From the NCBI GenBank assembly GCA_031082125.1, contig JAVHLM010000001.1:461080-525079 (forward strand): a stretch of DNA of 64,000 nucleotides. Reading direction: 5' to 3'. The notes under the pieces were generated by a model. The model had not been told where the DNA came from. It did no database searches and saw nothing but the letters and a program-made list of their open reading frames with translations. This DNA is from Candidatus Eremiobacterota bacterium. GTDB taxonomy: Bacteria; Vulcanimicrobiota; CADAWZ01; Ess09-12. A program made the translations under genes and the position numbers. Positions 57,685 to 64,000 of the stretch are shown here, piece after piece (position 1 is the stretch's first letter; every line of letters starts with the position of its first letter).

Positions 57685-58741
57685 AGGAGCATGGGACTGC
57701 CCGAACTGTGAATACAAAGGGAACAAGGGGCCTGACAAGCACTGCACGGGATGCGGCGCTCCCCGCGGCGACGACGTGAAGTTCTACCTGCCCGACAGCG
57801 CCCGCGAGGTCACAAGCGAGGCGGAGCTCACAAAGGCACAGGCCGGCCCGGACTGGAAATGCCCTTTCTGCGGGGGCGACAACAAGGCCGGCGCCCCTGC
57901 CTGCACGGGATGCGGCGCGGCAAAAGACGGCGCCGCAACGAGGGAAGTCAAGGACATCCGGTTTGACAGGAGGGAGCAGCCTCCTTCCCGCACACCTCCC
58001 CCGGGTGCATCGGGGTCGCTGAAACGGAGCCTCTCCTATGGATGCGGCTGCTTTGTCCTTTTCGTGGTCTTTTTCCTGGCGCTCATAGCCTTCGGCTCCC
58101 GCGACACCACCCTGAAAGTCTCGGGATTCCAATGGACGCGCACCGTCGAGGTGGAGAAGCTTGGCACCTTCAGAGAAACGGCCTGGGAAGGCGAAGTGCC
58201 TGCCGGGGCCCGTATAAGGGAGAGAACACGGGCCGTTCACCATTATGACCAGGTGCAGACCGGCACCGTCACCAGGACCAGGCTCGAGACTGACAAGGTG
58301 CAGTCAGGAACTGAGAAGGTCAAGGTGGGGGTAAAGGACAAGGGGAACGGCTATTTCGAGGACATTTACGAGGAGCGCCCCCTCTACAGGGAGGTGGAGC
58401 GCACTGTAACCTACCAGGATCCCGTTTATAAGCAGGTGCCGTCGTACCGCACAAAGCTTGCCTACGACATCGACCGCTGGAACGCGGCAAGAACCGAAAA
58501 GGCCGAGGGAAAGACACAGGAGGCGCGGTGGCCGGACCTGCGCACCGCGGAATCACCGGCTAAGGAGCGGGAAGGAAAGAAAACGGAAAAATACCTCGTG
58601 CTCTTTGCCGATGCCAAGGGGAACTCATACCCCTACGAGGCCAGGTCGGAAGCCGAGTGGCTCACGTTCAAGGAAGGTCAGCACTACAAGGCCAGGCTCG
58701 ATCTTTTCAAGAAGATCACCAGGCTTGAAGGCCCGAAATAG
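57671..58741 (+). CDS. Double zinc-ribbon membrane protein
   Basis: 356 residues from ATG 57671, the second of two close ATGs, with GAGAGGAGA at about 8 bp. Two zinc ribbons: CPNC near 10 with CTGC near 26, and CPFC near 65 with CTGC near 79. A single membrane helix follows (CFVLFVVFFLALIAFG, about 126-144). The C-terminal region (about 150-356) is strand-rich with repeated VE/VTR charge patterns (VQTGTVTRTRLETDKVQSG, EERPLYREVERTVTYQDPVY). No family recognised. The zinc ribbons would be cytosolic and the C-terminal half outside, or the reverse. It lies in a run with the DUF1232 and HerA-like genes. Confidence 0.75.
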   Translation: MAVHEGAWDCPNCEYKGNKGPDKHCTGCGAPRGDDVKFYLPDSAREVTSEAELTKAQAGPDWKCPFCGGDNKAGAPACTGCGAAKDGAATREVKDIRFDRREQPPSRTPPPGASGSLKRSLSYGCGCFVLFVVFFLALIAFGSRDTTLKVSGFQWTRTVEVEKLGTFRETAWEGEVPAGARIRERTRAVHHYDQVQTGTVTRTRLETDKVQSGTEKVKVGVKDKGNGYFEDIYEERPLYREVERTVTYQDPVYKQVPSYRTKLAYDIDRWNAARTEKAEGKTQEARWPDLRTAESPAKEREGKKTEKYLVLFADAKGNSYPYEARSEAEWLTFKEGQHYKARLDLFKKITRLEGPK

Positions 58742-58793
58742 CCAGGCCTGAATTTCGTCAGTTATGCCCTGGAGCATGATAAGGAGGAACACC

Positions 58794-60356
58794 ATGGGAG
58801 ATACCGCGAGGACCTTCGTGGAGGAGATGCAGAGTGGATATACCGTCAAGGGAGGACACATCCTTCTCGGCGCGGCGATGCTTGAGGGAAAGGCGCTGCC
58901 TGAAGCCCCCGTAAAAATCCCCCTCGCCACCTTGAACAGGCATGGACTTATCGCCGGTGCCACGGGGACAGGCAAGACCAAAACCCTGGAGCTCATTGCC
59001 GGCGAGCTTTCAAGAGAGAGCGTGCCTGTACTGCTGATGGATATGAAGGGCGACCTCTCGGGTCTTGCTGCCATGGGGGCAGAAAACGAAGCCATCAGGG
59101 AGCGCCATGAAAAAATCGGCGTTCCCTTCACGCCGGAAGCATTCCCCGTGGAGTTCCTCTCCCTCTCCGGGGAGAAGGGGGTGCGCCTCAGGGCCACTGT
59201 CTCCGAGTACGGCCCCGTGCTCCTCTCCCGCATCCTTGGCCTCAACGACACGCAGGGGGGCATTGTCTCGATCCTTTTCAAGTACTGCGACGACAGGGCA
59301 ATTCCCCTCCTTGACCTGAAGGACCTCAAGAAAACCCTCCAGTATGCCGGCAGCGAGGGGAAGAAGGAGTTCGAGGAGGCCTACGGAAAGCTTTCTTCCA
59401 CGTCATCGGGGATAATCCTGAGAAAGATCGTGGAGCTTGAGCAGCAGGGGGGGGACCTCTTCTTCGGCGAAAAGTCCTTTGAAGTCGATGACCTGCAGAG
59501 GACCGACGAGAAGGGAAGGGGCGTCATCTCGGTCCTGCGCCTCACCGACATCCAGGAGAGGCCCAAGCTCTTCTCCACCTTCATGCTCTGCCTTCTTGCA
59601 GAGATATATTCCACCTTCCCTGAAGAGGGGGACCTCTCGCAGCCCAAGCTCGCCATCTTCATAGACGAGGCCCACCTCCTTTTCGAAGAGGCCAGCTCGC
59701 AGCTTTCGGAGGAGATAAACCGCATCATCAAGCTTGTGCGCTCAAAAGGCGTCGGCGTCTTCTTCTGCACGCAGAACCCCGCCGATATCCCCTCTTCGGT
59801 CCTCTCGCAGTTGGGCCTGAAAATCCAGCATGCCCTGAGGGCCTTCACCGCCCAGGACAGGAAAGCCATCAAGCTCGCCGCCGAGAACTATCCCCTGTCC
59901 TCCTTTTACCGGACCGACGAGCTTCTCACCGCGCTCGGCATTGGCGAGGCTCTTGTCACCGCCCTCAATGAAAAGGGGGCCCCTACTCCCCTGGCTGCAT
60001 GCCTCCTGAGGAGCCCCTCCTCGAGGATGGGCATTCTCTCGCCCCAGGAGATTGAGGCCCTCGTGGCACGCTCACCCCTTGTGAAAAAATACGGTGAGAC
60101 AATCGACAGGGAGAGCGCTTACGAGCTGCTCACGGCGAAGATTGAAGAGGCCCGCAGCAGGGAAGAGGCCGAAGAGGAGAGAAAAAAGCCCTCTTCCTCA
60201 AAGAAGGCCCACGAAGAGACCATCATGGACAACCCCCTTGTGAAGGACGTGAGCAGGAGCTTCACAAGGACCATCGGCACCACGGTGGCGAGAGAGCTCA
60301 CAAGGGGCATCCTTGGCGTCCTGGGATTGGGAGGGCGCTCCAGGCGCTCGCGCTGA
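58794..60356 (+). CDS. HerA-like/DUF853 (YjgR-type) ATPase
   Basis: 520 residues from ATG 58794, five bases after AAGGAGGAA. Walker A is LIAGATGTGKTKTLELIAGE; Walker B is KLAIFIDEAHLLFEEASSQL; VPVLLMDMKGDLSGLA and FFCTQNPADIPSSVLSQLGL are the other conserved HerA/FtsK-like positions. It resembles the stand-alone HerA-C/DUF853 ATPases whose substrate is unknown, and lacks the HAS-barrel of archaeal HerA. The end is a basic charged tail (RRSR). Presumably a hexameric translocase. It ends 6 bp before the stop of the convergent low-complexity protein. Confidence 0.9.
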   Translation: MGDTARTFVEEMQSGYTVKGGHILLGAAMLEGKALPEAPVKIPLATLNRHGLIAGATGTGKTKTLELIAGELSRESVPVLLMDMKGDLSGLAAMGAENEAIRERHEKIGVPFTPEAFPVEFLSLSGEKGVRLRATVSEYGPVLLSRILGLNDTQGGIVSILFKYCDDRAIPLLDLKDLKKTLQYAGSEGKKEFEEAYGKLSSTSSGIILRKIVELEQQGGDLFFGEKSFEVDDLQRTDEKGRGVISVLRLTDIQERPKLFSTFMLCLLAEIYSTFPEEGDLSQPKLAIFIDEAHLLFEEASSQLSEEINRIIKLVRSKGVGVFFCTQNPADIPSSVLSQLGLKIQHALRAFTAQDRKAIKLAAENYPLSSFYRTDELLTALGIGEALVTALNEKGAPTPLAACLLRSPSSRMGILSPQEIEALVARSPLVKKYGETIDRESAYELLTAKIEEARSREEAEEERKKPSSSKKAHEETIMDNPLVKDVSRSFTRTIGTTVARELTRGILGVLGLGGRSRRSR

Positions 60357-60361
60357 ATCCC

Positions 60362-61609
60362 CTACTCGCCGGAGATCACTTTTCCCGGAGGCGGAAGAAA
60401 GCCTGGCTTCTCTGCAGAAATGACCATGAAAGGGCGCTTCGCCGTAACCTCCTGCTGTGACGAAAGCTCCTCGGTATCGCCGCTTTGCCCATCCATGACA
60501 ACAAGCTTTGCTCCCTGCTGGCAGATCGACAAGACGCCTCTCTCACCGGCAGGGGAGAAAGCCCTCTGGCTCCCGCCGTCATGGGCAAGGGAAGGCCTTT
60601 TCCCGTCGGCGCCCAGGGGCAGGCTCTCAAGTTTTTCAATGCCGTCCTGGGGGAGCACCTCGAGAATCTTCTTCTCACGGCCGGCGGAGCATATTCCCAG
60701 GGGCCTCCCGGCTTTTACGGAGCTTCCCTCTTCCTCGCGGGGAAGCCACTGCGCACTTATCAGCTCCACATCGAGCTCTTTCCTGTACTCCGATGATGAG
60801 CACCCAGCCTCTCCCGCTGCCCCCCCGGGTGAGCACCCGCCCAGCTCCCGCTCCTTCAGCATCTTATAATAGCGGACTTCTTCCGGCGAGAGGCACTTGA
60901 AATTCATGAGCTCCTCCCCGGCCTCAAGGGCGCCCTCCCTGCCGATGGTGCTCACTGCAAGGGGGTGGGTGGCCTGCAGCTCCTCGTCGTCGTGGATCTC
61001 TCTTTTCTCCCCTGACTCCGTGTCATAGACAAAGACATGGCCGCCCTCATCAAGAGTGGTGAAGGCGCCATGGCCGCTTTCCCCGGGATTCCCGCCGCAG
61101 GGAGAATCCCCTGCGCTTTTCAGAACCGCCCTGCTCTTTCCCGGGCCTGGCTCATCTCCCACGGAGCCTTCGAGATACCTGCGCTCTCTTGAGACATGGA
61201 AGCGCCCCCAGGAACGGCCGCGCTCAACGAGCTCATGGACGCTCACAAGAGGCCGCCATTCAACGGATACCTCTTCAACCTCCTGCTTTCCCGGGCCATT
61301 GCCTCTTCTTTCTGATGCTTCAGGGCCGATGGCAGAGCCGCGCACGGCAGGGGGAAGCTCAAGAATGTCATCCTGCTCAGGAATCACCTCTCCTCTGGTG
61401 TCGAGCAGAATATTCCTCAGAAGAAGACCGAAATTACCGCCACCACGCTCTTCCCGGTCTTCGAGGGCCTCTTCCGACAGCTCTCCGCCGTCACATGCCT
61501 CCCTTTTCTCACCATGGGTCATTGCCTCGCCGCCCCGCGGGAAAGAAATACCGCCCCCGGCGCCGAGAGAAGTCATACCTTCTGCCCTGCCCAGCTTCAC
61601 GCCAGTCAT
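60362..61609 (-). CDS. Protein with duplicated lipoyl/biotinyl-like (barrel-sandwich) domains
   Basis: 415 residues, ATG 61609 after GGGGAGG. Two copies of one module are visible. Copy 1: VEEVSVEWRPLVSVHELVER then RSWGRFHVSRERR, a linker, then GHVFVYDTESGEKREIHDDE, ATHPLAVSTIGREG and EAGEEL. Copy 2: DVELISAQWLPREEEGSSVK with AGRPLGICSAGREKK, and GAKLVVMDGQSGDTEELSSQ. The G-x-V-x-x-G-x-x-x-G pattern is that of the half-barrels in lipoyl/biotinyl and HlyD-type domains. Its 333-residue neighbour has one copy. Linkers are Gly/Glu-rich. No membrane helix, no obvious lysine acceptor. I do not recognise a named family. Confidence 0.65.
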   Translation of the reverse strand: MTGVKLGRAEGMTSLGAGGGISFPRGGEAMTHGEKREACDGGELSEEALEDREERGGGNFGLLLRNILLDTRGEVIPEQDDILELPPAVRGSAIGPEASERRGNGPGKQEVEEVSVEWRPLVSVHELVERGRSWGRFHVSRERRYLEGSVGDEPGPGKSRAVLKSAGDSPCGGNPGESGHGAFTTLDEGGHVFVYDTESGEKREIHDDEELQATHPLAVSTIGREGALEAGEELMNFKCLSPEEVRYYKMLKERELGGCSPGGAAGEAGCSSSEYRKELDVELISAQWLPREEEGSSVKAGRPLGICSAGREKKILEVLPQDGIEKLESLPLGADGKRPSLAHDGGSQRAFSPAGERGVLSICQQGAKLVVMDGQSGDTEELSSQQEVTAKRPFMVISAEKPGFLPPPGKVISGE

Positions 61610-61836
61610 GTCATCGCCTCCCCTTCGGTCAGTTCCCCTTTGACCAGTCCCACTAATTACATTTTTATATGTTTACATTTTTAACTGTCTACTTATAGTA
61701 TGCCTTATTTTTATTGCCGTTCTGTTGCCTTTTTGTTGCTTTTTCGTTAAATTGCCGTAAACAAAATATGAACAAGTGAGGCTTCGCGGAAAAGAGGAAA
61801 GGCCCCCGCGGAACACCGCGAAGGCCCGTACACAAA
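61610..61836. other. AT-rich intergenic region between the paired genes
   Basis: A gap of 227 bp between the ATG of the 415-residue gene and the terminator of its neighbour. The stretch 61650-61760 is AT-rich with two near-identical ACATTTTTA motifs (61658, 61670) and likely holds the promoter of the 415-residue gene on the minus strand, but I see no single convincing -35/-10 pair. Confidence 0.4.
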
Positions 61837-61861
61837 AAGGGGCGGCTCAGTTCCGCCCCTT
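61837..61861 (-). terminator. Rho-independent terminator after the 333-residue gene
   Basis: AAGGGGCGG / CCGCCCCTT stem of 9 bp with a seven-base loop; on the minus strand it is followed by TTTTTGTG, ending transcription of the gene at 61882-62883. Confidence 0.8.
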
Positions 61862-61881
61862 GCTTTTCACGTTCCTGAGCT

Positions 61882-62883
61882 CTAAGGCTGCTTCTCTTTC
61901 ATCCTGTCCTTTTCTTCACCGGCTCCCCCGGCCTTCTCCTGCTGCTCCATCTGCTTTACCCCCTCGACGGGGTCAAGGCCCTGCTCTTTGGCCTTCTTGC
62001 TCTTTTCCACCTCGTCTCCCTTGGGGAACTCATAGGTGAAGAGGAGATCGCCGGGATTCAGCTCGCCGATCTTGCCCAGCTGCATGATCTTCATGGGATG
62101 GGTCGCCTTTATATCTCCGTTCTCGGGGATCTCTATCATCTCGCCGGTTCCCTCGTCTTTGACATAGAGCTTGCCGTCACCCTTGTTCTCGACCCCGCTG
62201 CCCTTGGGCTGCTCCTTTCCCTGGTCCTCCGGGCCGTTGGCGCCCTTCATCATCTGGGGAGTCTTGCCGTCCTGGCCCTTGGGAGCTTCCGCCACCCTCA
62301 TTGCGCCCACCTTGGCGCCCTTGCCGACCGCGCCTTTCCCCGCCGCGGGCTGAGCCGCCTGCGGCGCGCTCCCCTGCTGCGGTGCCTGGGCGCCCCCGCC
62401 TGCCTGCTTGTCGTCAACCTGCTTCTTTTCGCGCGAGATATTGAAATGGCCAATGGCGTCACCTGTGTCGAGGACCTGGCCCTCCTTCATCAGGGGGCTC
62501 CATGACACCTTGACCTCTTCTACTTCTTTTTTACCGTCGCCGGCTCCCTGGGCACCCTGGGCCTGGTTCGCCTGCTGGGGACCCCCTTCGGCCTGGGCCC
62601 CCTCTTCGCCGGCCTCTTCGGCGCCCTCATCTTCACCCTGGCCCTGCTGCTTCGCCTCAAGGATGTTCTTCAGAATGCTCTCGATGTCGGCGCCTTCTCC
62701 GCCCTGGCCCTCAAGCTGCTCCATGGCCTCGTCAGAGACCTCGCCGGCATCTATTGTCGAGATGCCGCCCTTGTCCTGGGCCTCGCCCACCTGGTTCTTT
62801 ATCAGATCCCCAGCACTCTTTTCCACAGTCTGGCGTACTTCCTGTGGCTTTCCTCCGCCGATTTCGCCTATTTTGTCGATCAT
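61882..62883 (-). CDS. Low-complexity protein with lipoyl/biotinyl-like barrel-sandwich domain
   Basis: 333 residues, ATG 62883 after AAGGAGG. Residues 1-85 are acidic helices (EQLEGQGGEGADIESILKNI); 85-120 and 165-235 are Gln/Gly/Ala repeats. The structured part is split: VEEVKVSWSPLMKEGQVLDT then GDAIGHFNISREKK (about 125-158), and GKLYVKDEGTGEMIEIPENG, IKATHPMKIMQLGKIGELNP, GDLLFTYEF (about 235-290). Together they look like one half-barrel pair. The 415-residue neighbour repeats the same pattern twice. Function unknown; no signal peptide, so cytosolic. The sequence is so polar that it may be an interaction hub. Confidence 0.65.
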   Translation of the reverse strand: MIDKIGEIGGGKPQEVRQTVEKSAGDLIKNQVGEAQDKGGISTIDAGEVSDEAMEQLEGQGGEGADIESILKNILEAKQQGQGEDEGAEEAGEEGAQAEGGPQQANQAQGAQGAGDGKKEVEEVKVSWSPLMKEGQVLDTGDAIGHFNISREKKQVDDKQAGGGAQAPQQGSAPQAAQPAAGKGAVGKGAKVGAMRVAEAPKGQDGKTPQMMKGANGPEDQGKEQPKGSGVENKGDGKLYVKDEGTGEMIEIPENGDIKATHPMKIMQLGKIGELNPGDLLFTYEFPKGDEVEKSKKAKEQGLDPVEGVKQMEQQEKAGGAGEEKDRMKEKQP

Positions 62884-63125
62884 GTGAAGGCCTCCTTAGA
62901 GGAGATTTTTTACAGTTTCTGCTGTCACCATAAAATTGTTCTGTTTTTATTATCCCTTATTTCCATTGCCAGAGTGTGTCCGTATTGTTGACAGAACATT
63001 AAATATTTGTAAAATAATTGTGAATTGGGGCCGCGGCCCCCTTACCTTATATATCACTCACCCCCGCGAAAAGTAAAGTGACGTAAAATGTTCATAATTT
63101 TTCAATATTCATTTTGCCGGCTTTC
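62884..63125. other. Gene-free region before the second C11 peptidase gene
   Basis: A gap of about 240 bp. It holds a perfect GC-rich palindrome GGGGCCGCGGCCCC at 63027-63040 in AT-rich flanks (for example ACATTAAATATTTG near 62997), and the promoter of the next gene at its right end. No ORF is supported. Confidence 0.5.
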
Positions 63126-63134
63126 TGCTATCAT
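63126..63134 (+). promoter_or_regulatory. Extended -10 before the C11 peptidase gene
   Basis: TGC followed by TATCAT at 63129-63134; the -35 is weak. Start near 63141, about 25 nt before the proposed ATG. Confidence 0.45.
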
Positions 63135-63165
63135 GAGTATGGAATTACTTACCATGGAGCATTTT

Positions 63166-64000
63166 ATGATATCACCACTACACAGCAACAATCAGCCCCA
63201 CATTCCACAAAGGGAGGCACCCCGGAAAGAGAGCGCCCCGGAGGCCCCTTCACCCGGCGACAGGTACGTGCCTTCGCAGGGAGAGGCACCGGGAAGCCCC
63301 CCTGCCCCTGAAGAGAAAGAATGGACCGTCCTTTATTACTTTGCAGGAAATAACGCCATCTCCGACGACATGATCAAGAAGATCTCAAGGCTGGAGGCCG
63401 TGGGAAGTGATGGCAATGTGAATGTGGCGGCGCAGCTTGGAAGAGCGTCAAACTCCGAGGTCCTTCCCGGCGGGAACCGCTTCTTCATTGAAAAGCATAC
63501 CGACAAGATACCCGAGCAGGAAGAGCCCCGCATGCCCTGGAAGGCAAGCTCCACGCAATTACTGAAAAACATGCTCCACTCAAAGCCGGTGGAGAGCCTC
63601 GGCCCTACCGATATGAGCAATCCCGACACCCTGGCAGACTTTGTCGCCTGGGGAATGAAAAAATATCCTTCAAAGCACACCCTGGTGGTGGTGATGGATC
63701 ATGGCTACGGATTTCTTGGCTCGCCTGATGACAACGAAGTGAAGCACACCATGACCATCAACGAGATGTCGCTGGCAATGAGGAAGGCCCAGGATCTCAC
63801 CGGTAAAAAAGTTGATATCATAGGCTTTGACACATGCCTCATGGCCCAGGCCGAGGTGGCCTACCAGCTCAGGGATGCCGCAGGGTACCTTGTGGCTACC
63901 GAGGAGATTGAATATCCGCTGGGATGGCCTGAAGCGAAAATCGTGAAGCACATGAAAGACGATGCGCAGGCAGGCCCCCTCTCCGCCGAGGAATGCGCGC
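63166..64000 (+). CDS. Clostripain-family (C11) peptidase, C-terminus beyond the window
   Basis: The frame is open to the right edge (278 residues seen). The start is taken at ATG 63166 because GGAG (63156-63159) lies 6 bp before it; ATGs at 63133, 63139 and 63154 are in frame. EKEWTVLYYFAGNNAISDDM begins the C11 core near residue 50. LVVVMDHGYGFLGSPDD holds the catalytic His (179) and DIIGFDTCLMAQAEVAYQLR the Cys (224). It closely resembles the C11 enzyme at 49546 (both HGYGF and D[AT]CLMAQAEVAY), but has a shorter, Pro/Glu-rich N-terminus. The rest of the gene is outside the window. Confidence 0.85.
   Translation, partial: MISPLHSNNQPHIPQREAPRKESAPEAPSPGDRYVPSQGEAPGSPPAPEEKEWTVLYYFAGNNAISDDMIKKISRLEAVGSDGNVNVAAQLGRASNSEVLPGGNRFFIEKHTDKIPEQEEPRMPWKASSTQLLKNMLHSKPVESLGPTDMSNPDTLADFVAWGMKKYPSKHTLVVVMDHGYGFLGSPDDNEVKHTMTINEMSLAMRKAQDLTGKKVDIIGFDTCLMAQAEVAYQLRDAAGYLVATEEIEYPLGWPEAKIVKHMKDDAQAGPLSAEECA

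Noticed and set aside
61882-62883. PMKIM resembling the biotinyl-lysine motif AMKM
   Set aside because: It lies too close to the end of the module (about 18 residues before the last strand, not about 30), and the paralogous copies have no lysine there.
1-64000. CRISPR arrays, rRNA or tRNA genes
   Set aside because: No regularly spaced repeats and no complete RNA gene structure were found on reading the window.

Overview
The window is a gene-dense, GC-rich bacterial chromosome segment (Shine-Dalgarno starts, short intergenic gaps, no tRNA, rRNA, CRISPR array or transposase seen). The gene mix includes clostripain-type C11 peptidases, a tubulin-like GTPase, GAF/PocR/HD-GYP/GGDEF signalling proteins, TPR and TMTC-like glycosyltransferases, a DUF2079 protein, pilin-like proteins and large HNH proteins. 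It fits an uncultivated free-living or environmental bacterium with complex signalling and surface biology, but I cannot assign a phylum from the sequence. Housekeeping promoters are easy to read: the recurring form is TTGnnn, 17 bp, then an extended -10 (TGnTAnnnT).

Layout. 1-5 kb: two minus-strand genes (a zinc-ribbon protein cut by the left edge and a disordered protein), then a plus-strand protein-glutaminase-like gene, a small ORF, an ABC-F ATPase and a coiled-coil protein. 5-9.4 kb (minus): adenosine deaminase, a dockerin-GGDEF diguanylate cyclase and a PocR-GAF-GAF-HD-GYP phosphodiesterase. 9.5-14.8 kb: TPR protein, ArsR regulator with thioredoxin, coiled-coil protein, CBM9-like and SGNH hydrolase genes, and a VapC-type toxin-antitoxin pair. 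15-17.6 kb and 32.9-35.5 kb: two large paralogous HNH nuclease-like genes with matching upstream promoter architecture.

17.7-32.3 kb: pilin-like (PulJ-type, PilX-type) genes, a flippase-like membrane protein, two TMTC-like TPR glycosyltransferases, a radical SAM protein, a sugar epimerase, an FAD amine oxidoreductase, and a DegT aminotransferase with a Gfo/Idh/MocA oxidoreductase. 35.7-39.1 kb: a nucleotide-sugar operon (gmd, rfbC, rfbB, rfbD). Together these point to extensive surface-glycan synthesis. 39.2-47 kb: membrane protein, tandem-GNAT protein, radC, TPR protein, GAF histidine kinase, PilZ-like protein and a DUF2079 protein.

47-51.3 kb: a two-gene operon of a C11 peptidase and a tubulin-like GTPase. 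51.5-55.2 kb: a three-subunit xanthine-dehydrogenase-type molybdoenzyme. 55.2-60.4 kb: IPT/TIG lipoprotein, slipin, release-factor-like protein, DUF1232 protein, zinc-ribbon membrane protein and HerA-like ATPase. 60.4-62.9 kb: two paralogous low-complexity proteins built on a lipoyl/biotinyl-like (barrel-sandwich) fold that I do not recognise as a named family. A second C11 peptidase runs off the right edge.

The most unusual items are the HNH pair with its shared upstream element, the C11-tubulin operon, the barrel-sandwich-like pair, the protein-glutaminase-like gene, and at least three genes whose -10 box sits exactly where a leaderless mRNA would begin.
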